The position numbers were made by a program, and so were the translations under genes. Source: an uncultured Eubacteriales bacterium (lineage in GTDB: Bacteria > Bacillota > Clostridia > Christensenellales > CAG-138). From it: a stretch of DNA of 64,000 bases. Below, in pieces: positions 59,281 through 64,000 of this stretch. The notes beneath the pieces are model-generated. The model was not told where the DNA came from and ran no database searches. It saw only the letters and a program-made list of their open reading frames with translations. The first letter of the stretch is position 1. The number at the start of each line of letters is the position of its first letter. The stretch is taken from assembly GCA_900545265.1 (NCBI GenBank), contig UQYI01000011.1:1-64000 (forward strand), in the 5' to 3' direction.

Positions 59281-60807
59281 ATGGAAAATAATTCCCCAAG
59301 GCTTCGCCTCTGCCATATTTCCAAGACCTTTCCCGGTACCAAGGCCCTGACGGACGTTTCCCTCTCCCTGGAGAAGGGGGAAGTCCGGGCCCTGGTCGGA
59401 GAAAACGGAGCCGGAAAATCCACCCTGATGAATATCATCGGCGGTGTATTTTCCGCTGATCCCGGCCCCGGGGAGATCTGGTTTGACGGACGGCAGGTCA
59501 GCTTCAGCACCCCCACGGACTCTATCCAGACCGGCATCGGTTTTGTGCATCAGGAGCTGAGCATCTTTCCCCATCTTTCCGTGGCCTACAATATTTTTGT
59601 GGACCGGCTGCCCAAAACACCTTTGGGCACTATAGATAAAAAGAAGCTCAACGCCGACGCCGCCAAGCTCCTGGAAAACTTCCACCTGACCATTGATCCC
59701 TCCAGCCGGGCTGGCGATCTGACCATCGGCAACCAGCAGATGATCGAGATCATCCGGGCTATTTCCCTCAATGCCCGGCTTATAATCTTCGATGAGCCCA
59801 CCAGCTCCCTGTCGGAGAAGGAAGTGGAACTGCTCTTTGCCATTATCCGCACTTTGAAGGCTCAGGGCATCAGCGTCATCTACATCACGCACAAGATGAG
59901 TGAGATCTACCAGATCTGCGACAGTGTTTCCGTTCTGCGTGACGGATGCCTCATCCGCACGGATAAGCGGGAGGATATCACCATGACGGAGATCGTCAAC
60001 AGCATGGTAGGCCGAGAGATCTCTACCTACTATCCTCCCAAAGCAGAAACCATCGGCGATGTGATGCTTTCCGCCAGGGATCTGCAGCTGACGCCCCAGT
60101 CGGACAAGGTCTCCTTTGAACTGCACAAGGGCGAGATACTGGGCTTTTACGGTCTGATCGGTGCCGGCCGCAGCGAGATCCTTCGCGCCATGTGCGGCAT
60201 TGACCACCGGGCAGGCGGACAGGTCTTTCTGGACGGGAAGGAACTGAAGATCCACACCTATCAGGACGCCCTGAGCAGCGGCATCACCTACCTGACCGAA
60301 GACCGGAAAGCTACGGGTATTTTCCCCGGCCTGTCCGTATGTAAGAACATCTATGTCTCCAACATGTGCAAGCAGGGCGGTTTCTGGCTGGACAGTTCCA
60401 AAGAGGACGGCCTGGCGGAGGAAGCTGTCAAGGTGCACAACGTAAAGACCAGCAGCATCCACGCTCCTATCAGCAGTCTTTCCGGAGGTAACCAGCAAAA
60501 AGTGCTTATTGCCCGCTGTATGCGGGTGGCACCGGAAATACTGATACTGGACGAGCCCACCCGCGGCATTGATGTAAACGCCAAAGCGGAGATCCACCGC
60601 AAGATCCGCAAGCTGGTCCAGGAAGGCATGGGCGTGATCGTAGTTTCTTCGGAAATGCCCGAGATCATGGGTTTGGCCGACAGGATCGTGATCATGCACG
60701 AAGGCTCCGTCACCGGAGTGCTCTCCGGCGAGGATATCAACGAAACCACCATCATTCGGTACGCGACCAAAACATTTGACCAGGAACAGGAGAACAAAAA
60801 TGCGTAA
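59281..60807 (+). CDS. Sugar-type ABC importer, double ATPase (RbsA/MglA-like)
   Basis: This is a 508-aa ATPase with two fused nucleotide-binding domains. The first Walker A is GENGAGKST near residue 41; the second is the usual degenerate GLIGAGRSE near 295. The second signature LSGGNQQK is near 402 and Walker B is ILILDEPTRGIDV. AAAGGAG precedes the start. The last codons overlap the permease gene by 8 bases. The family moves pentoses, galactose, autoinducer-2 or nucleosides, so the cargo is not settled. Confidence 0.95.
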   Translation: MENNSPRLRLCHISKTFPGTKALTDVSLSLEKGEVRALVGENGAGKSTLMNIIGGVFSADPGPGEIWFDGRQVSFSTPTDSIQTGIGFVHQELSIFPHLSVAYNIFVDRLPKTPLGTIDKKKLNADAAKLLENFHLTIDPSSRAGDLTIGNQQMIEIIRAISLNARLIIFDEPTSSLSEKEVELLFAIIRTLKAQGISVIYITHKMSEIYQICDSVSVLRDGCLIRTDKREDITMTEIVNSMVGREISTYYPPKAETIGDVMLSARDLQLTPQSDKVSFELHKGEILGFYGLIGAGRSEILRAMCGIDHRAGGQVFLDGKELKIHTYQDALSSGITYLTEDRKATGIFPGLSVCKNIYVSNMCKQGGFWLDSSKEDGLAEEAVKVHNVKTSSIHAPISSLSGGNQQKVLIARCMRVAPEILILDEPTRGIDVNAKAEIHRKIRKLVQEGMGVIVVSSEMPEIMGLADRIVIMHEGSVTGVLSGEDINETTIIRYATKTFDQEQENKNA

Positions 60808-61783
60808 GCTGAACCTTGCATTCCTCAAAAAGCGGGAGATACTGGTAGCCGGCGTCATTCTGCTGATCATGATCGTCATGACCTGCACTACCAAGACCTT
60901 TCTCACCGTCAACAACCTCATGAGCGTTGCCCTTGGCCTCAGCGCAGATGGCTTTCTGGCCCTGGCTATGACGTTTATCCTTATCTCCGGCCAGATCGAT
61001 CTTTCTCTGGGAGCCATACAGTGCTTTGCCTCCATGCTTATCGGCACGCTGTATATCTACAAAGGTGTAAACATCTGGCTGGCGGTACTCATCAGCGTTA
61101 TCGTCAGCGTGGTATGCGGCGCCATCACCGGCAGCCTGATTGCCAAGCTGAATATTGTCCCCTTCATCATCACGCTGGGTATGCAGGGCGTGGTCAGGGG
61201 CCTGTGTTATGTGGTCTCCTCCGGCATCTCCATCCCCATCACGGGAGAATCCGTCCGCGGCTTTAAGAATCTTGGTTCCGGGTATCTGGGCAGTGTTCCC
61301 ATCTTCTTTATTCTGCTCATTGCAGCCGCCATTATCTGCCAGATCCTCCTTTCCAAGACCCGATTCTTTGCCAAGGTCTATTTCATCGGCAGCAACACCA
61401 AAGCCGCAGAAATGGCAGGTGTGCGGGTCGAGCGGGTCAAGATCATGCTGTATATGATCTCTGCTCTGCTGGCCGCCATTGCCGGTGTGCTCTCCACCGC
61501 CCGTTTCGGTGTTTCCTCCCCCACGCTGGGCTTGCAGGCTGAAAGCCGTGCCGTCACGGCAGCGGTCATCGGCGGCACCACCATGAGCGGCGGCGAAGGC
61601 AACATTGTCGGCACCATGCTGGGTCTTGTAATGATCCACCTGTTCACCAATGCGCTTATTCAGTGGGGTGTTTCCGTATACTGGCAGGATTTTGCCAGCT
61701 ACGCACTGCTGATCGTGGTTATCGTCTTTGATACCCTGAGCAAGCGCAACCGTTCCGGCCAGCTCAAGCTGAAAAAGATCTGA
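60800..61783 (+). CDS. Sugar-type ABC importer permease (RbsC-like)
   Basis: This is a 327-aa membrane protein of about ten helices. The conserved stretches LALAMTFILISGQIDLSLGA and FFAKVYFIGSNTKAAEMAGV are RbsC hallmarks, as is the C-terminal GGTTMSGGEGNIVGTMLG. It begins inside the end of the ATPase gene. It probably forms a homodimeric channel. Confidence 0.94.
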   Translation: MRKLNLAFLKKREILVAGVILLIMIVMTCTTKTFLTVNNLMSVALGLSADGFLALAMTFILISGQIDLSLGAIQCFASMLIGTLYIYKGVNIWLAVLISVIVSVVCGAITGSLIAKLNIVPFIITLGMQGVVRGLCYVVSSGISIPITGESVRGFKNLGSGYLGSVPIFFILLIAAAIICQILLSKTRFFAKVYFIGSNTKAAEMAGVRVERVKIMLYMISALLAAIAGVLSTARFGVSSPTLGLQAESRAVTAAVIGGTTMSGGEGNIVGTMLGLVMIHLFTNALIQWGVSVYWQDFASYALLIVVIVFDTLSKRNRSGQLKLKKI

Positions 61784-61860
61784 GCCCGGCCCATTTTCCA
61801 GGATCCCACCGCATATGCGGCGATCGATAGAACAAAACCAAAAAGGAAGGAATCACACTG

Positions 61861-62913
61861 ATGAAAAAGCTCGCTTGTATTCTGCTGGCCCTGGCCATGC
61901 TGCTGCCCGCTCTCGTTGGCTGCTCCAACGCACCCGCCGAGGCCGAAAAGAAGACTGACGACGCCCCCGCTGCTTCTGCCGATAAGGTAGCCAGCGCTGC
62001 CTTTGGCGGCGTAGAAAATCCCGCCGACCAGCTCTATCTCTGGTGCTCCTACGAATCTACCGACGACTTTATGCTTATGGTGTATGAAGGGTTTGAAGCC
62101 TGCGGCAAGATGCTGGGCGTACAGACTCAGCACGTAGGCACCTCCCAGAACGACCTGACCGAGTATATCAACTCTGTGGAACGGGCCATTTCCATGAAGC
62201 CCAACGGTCTGGCTGTGCACGTGTTCAACGCTGATGCCTATGTAGACGTTATCAACAAGGCCACCGACAACGGCATCCCCGTGATCACCACTGGTCCCGA
62301 CTCCCCCAACTCCAAGCGTATCTGCAACATCGGCGTAGAAAACTATGATGCCGGTGCTTTCGGTGCCAAGATCCTGGGCGAGAAGCTCAACGGCGAAGGC
62401 AATGTGCTGATCCTTATCCGTGCCGGCCAGCACAACAGCGAACAGCGTGTAAACGGCTTCAAAGAGACCCTGGCTGAGAAGTACCCCAACATGAACGTAG
62501 TCACCGAGATCAGCGTTACCGCCGAGATCGCCGACCAGGCTTCCAAGACCGCTGCCGCTTTGACCGCCAACCCCGAAATCGACGCCATCTTCTGCTCCCT
62601 GGGTATCCAGGCCGTGGGCGCTTCCCAGGGCTGTGATCAGGTAGGCCGCAGCGACATCGCCGTATTCGGCTTTGACCGCAACCCCGCTCAGCTTGAGCTG
62701 GTCAAAGAAGGCAAGGTCATCGGTTCCATCGCACAGGGCTGCTTCAACATGGGCTGGTGGGCCTGCCTGGGCCTGTATGTAGAGGCCAACGGCCTGCTGG
62801 GCGACGAACCCTTCCCCACCTTCATCAGCGCCGGTGTATCCTACATTGATCAGAGCAACGTAGACGCCGAGATCGCCGCTTCCAACGAGCGCATTGCCAA
62901 AGCCGGCAAGTAA
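61861..62913 (+). CDS. Sugar-type periplasmic-binding lipoprotein (RbsB-like)
   Basis: This is a 350-aa ligand-binding lipoprotein with a signal peptide and lipobox LVGC (Cys near 21), then a Pro/Ala/Glu linker and a type 1 periplasmic fold. Typical pieces are SMKPNGLAVHVFNADAYVDV, GIPVITTGPDSP and FGFDRNPAQLELVKEGKV. Codon use is strongly optimised (C-ending codons), as expected for an abundant binding protein. Its ligand is probably the substrate, or a precursor, of HyuBA. Confidence 0.94.
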   Translation: MKKLACILLALAMLLPALVGCSNAPAEAEKKTDDAPAASADKVASAAFGGVENPADQLYLWCSYESTDDFMLMVYEGFEACGKMLGVQTQHVGTSQNDLTEYINSVERAISMKPNGLAVHVFNADAYVDVINKATDNGIPVITTGPDSPNSKRICNIGVENYDAGAFGAKILGEKLNGEGNVLILIRAGQHNSEQRVNGFKETLAEKYPNMNVVTEISVTAEIADQASKTAAALTANPEIDAIFCSLGIQAVGASQGCDQVGRSDIAVFGFDRNPAQLELVKEGKVIGSIAQGCFNMGWWACLGLYVEANGLLGDEPFPTFISAGVSYIDQSNVDAEIAASNERIAKAGK

Positions 62914-62945
62914 CCTGCGCACGTTTTATCCTCCCCTTTGACAGC

Positions 62946-62988
62946 GGCCGGCTGTCTGACCCCATAGCCCGTCAGCCGGCCCTTCTTT
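62946..62988 (+). terminator. Terminator after the binding protein
   Basis: GGCCGGCTG (62946-62954) pairs with CAGCCGGCC (62973-62981), followed by CTTCTTT. It separates the importer from the cupin-like gene, possibly only partially. Confidence 0.7.
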
Positions 62989-63130
62989 ATGCCCCGAAGA
63001 TCCCTTTTCAGAAAGGGCTGTGGTTGGAGCCTTTCTGGAACCGTCTGGCGGTAGGAGAAGCTAACCAATTCACAGCATCCCTTACAGTGTAGTATACGCC
63101 CTTGGAGAGGGGCTCTAATAACTACTACTC

Positions 63131-63136
63131 TATAAT
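63131..63136 (+). promoter_or_regulatory. TATAAT element before the cupin-like gene
   Basis: A perfect -10 hexamer lies 15 bases before the ATG, without a well-spaced -35, so it may need an activator or be fortuitous. Confidence 0.35.
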
Positions 63137-63150
63137 ACAAGGAGAAGAAA

Positions 63151-63891
63151 ATGTCAGTTGCCTGGATCCGCCGGGAGGATGTTCCCCTTTCCTCTCTGGC
63201 CTCCTTTGATGAATGTGAATTGCTGCCCGGCAGCTATCCTCTGGTAAGAGCCTTTCGGGGCCGCTTGAATGCCGGCTCAAATCATACTTTTGCTGCCGCA
63301 GATGCCCGCTGTTTTCACATATATTGCTTTACGGAAGGTTTAGGCTGCGCCCTTACCTCCAAGCGTGTATTTCCACTGGAGGGGCTTTGTTTTCTGGTCC
63401 CCGACCCCACTCAGGGATTCTCCCTGGCGGCTGTACAGACTCTGGAGTACACACGCTTTGAAGTATATATGCTGGATAGCGATCTGCGGGAATGGAACGA
63501 GACCCACTGCATCCTCCCCTGGTTCAAGACTCTGGAGACCTCCGAACCCTACTGGCAAAGCTGCAAAAGCGAAAATACGCAAAGCTGGTATGTGATCTGC
63601 CGTAAGCTTTTGCCCCGAACGATCATGGGGGTGGTGCGGGCACAGGGCCCCGGCCGGGAAGGCACCAGTGAAACTGGACACCCCAATGTGGCTCAGTGGA
63701 ATGTTATGCTCCCGGGGTCTGATATTGAACTGACCGTGGAGGAAGAAACCGTTCCCCACCGGTATGGGGATTTCAGCTATGTGCCGGCCGGTGCGCCTCA
63801 TTCCCTGATCTCTTTACCAGGAAAACTGAACTACTATATCTGGTTTGAGCACTTTGTACGAGAGTTGGACGGACCCAGCTGGCAGCCCTGA
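63151..63891 (+). CDS. Cupin-like protein of unknown function
   Basis: This is a 246-aa cytoplasmic protein with a predicted double-stranded beta-helix. The C-terminal half is clearest: VAQWNVMLPGSDIELTVEE, then HRYGDFSYVPAGAPHSL, the second cupin motif with a possible metal His. The N-terminal half (LPGSYPLVRAFRG, CFTEGLGC) may be a second, degenerate cupin. The CAAGGAGAAGAAA leader gives a strong ribosome-binding site. It may process a product of the HyuBA pathway or act as a sensor; both are inference from position. Confidence 0.65.
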   Translation: MSVAWIRREDVPLSSLASFDECELLPGSYPLVRAFRGRLNAGSNHTFAAADARCFHIYCFTEGLGCALTSKRVFPLEGLCFLVPDPTQGFSLAAVQTLEYTRFEVYMLDSDLREWNETHCILPWFKTLETSEPYWQSCKSENTQSWYVICRKLLPRTIMGVVRAQGPGREGTSETGHPNVAQWNVMLPGSDIELTVEEETVPHRYGDFSYVPAGAPHSLISLPGKLNYYIWFEHFVRELDGPSWQP

Positions 63892-63897
63892 GAAACA

Positions 63898-63926
63898 TTG
63901 ACAGTAAATATTTATTTCCGTATACT
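63898..63926 (+). promoter_or_regulatory. Promoter of the LacI-family gene
   Basis: Perfect TTGACA (63898-63903), 17 bases, TATACT (63921-63926). Confidence 0.85.
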
Positions 63927-63964
63927 ATGTTTGGTAGAAATTTGAGGAACGGGGAAGAACGACA

Positions 63965-64000
63965 TTGACCATATACGATATTGCCAAGCTGGCAGGGGTA
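63965..64000 (+). CDS. LacI-family regulator, N-terminus only (cut by window end)
   Basis: Only 12 codons are present, starting with TTG: M(L)TIYDIAKLAGV. This is the canonical first helix of LacI-family DNA-binding domains. A Gly-rich GAGGAACGGGGAAG lies upstream as ribosome-binding sequence. The gene continues beyond the window. It is the likely regulator of the hyuBA-Rbs locus, whose promoter carries a TAAGCG inverted repeat. Confidence 0.8.
   Translation, partial: MTIYDIAKLAGV

Noticed and set aside
57133..61047. A 1304-codon open frame antisense to hyuA and the importer genes
   Set aside because: It mirrors the codon pattern of strongly biased genes on the other strand, has no ribosome-binding site or family resemblance, and spans three real genes.
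1..64000. CRISPR arrays
   Set aside because: No regularly spaced repeats and no cas genes were seen; the only tandem repeat (41412) has no spacers.

Overview
The window looks like the chromosome of an anaerobic, spore-forming, low-to-moderate GC Firmicute of the class Clostridia, most probably an Oscillospiraceae-type gut bacterium. The evidence is a cotJABC spore-coat operon, a Phe T-box leader in front of pheST, an ECF-type vitamin uptake module, PadR and LCP-like proteins, a sortase relic, a double-cubane/2-hydroxyacyl-CoA dehydratase-type reductase with its activator ATPase, and SigA-type promoters with 17-bp spacers throughout. No genus can be assigned from the sequence alone.

Layout. 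1-9.3 kb (minus strand): a peptide ABC importer operon (hydrolase, binding lipoprotein, two permeases, and an ATPase whose frame breaks at the window edge), then cotJCBA and two M20 amidohydrolases. 9.5-16.1 kb (plus): adenine deaminase in one transcription unit with a PotABCD-like importer, then a metallo-beta-lactamase (MBL) fold protein. 16.1-23.9 kb: a truncated sortase relic, a DUF5714 protein, a GtrA-like membrane protein, Nudix, PadR, a YhhN-like protein with thymidine kinase, rpsU, a PfoR/EIIC-like membrane protein and hutH. 24.0-26.4 kb: a decayed relic of a giant phage-type polyvalent protein. 26.5-29.4 kb: a Nudix/NTF2-like fusion, a nitrilase-family protein, a suppressor-of-fused domain protein and five tRNAs (Val-Asp-Phe-Gly-Cys).

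29.5-40.4 kb: an LCP-like protein, a fused ECF S-component/type II pantothenate kinase, tRNA-Thr, a frameshifted XRE gene with a perfect A_AAA_AAC slip site, a candidate small RNA, ridA, trmO, two related HTH genes (one broken by a 10-bp duplication), a DUF2284 protein, a ComEC-like MBL protein and T-box-pheST. 41.7-46.8 kb (minus): two adjacent operons combining a double-cubane reductase, its activator ATPase, YedF, an EF2568-type cysteine desulfurase and two DUF3343 proteins. 46.9-54.9 kb: a heterodimeric ABC exporter, glutaminase, serS and argS (with abnormal signature motifs). 55.3-64 kb (plus): hydantoinase/oxoprolinase HyuB-HyuA, an Rbs-type ABC importer, a cupin-like protein and the first codons of a LacI-family regulator, with LacI-like half-sites downstream of the hyu promoter.

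Of most interest: the fused pantothenate transporter/kinase; the selenium/sulfur-trafficking genes next to a double-cubane reductase instead of a molybdenum hydroxylase; the hyuBA plus sugar-type importer locus of unknown substrate; the slippery heptamer in the small XRE gene; and the candidate small RNA at 32.6 kb. Pathway roles are inferred from family membership and gene order, not demonstrated.
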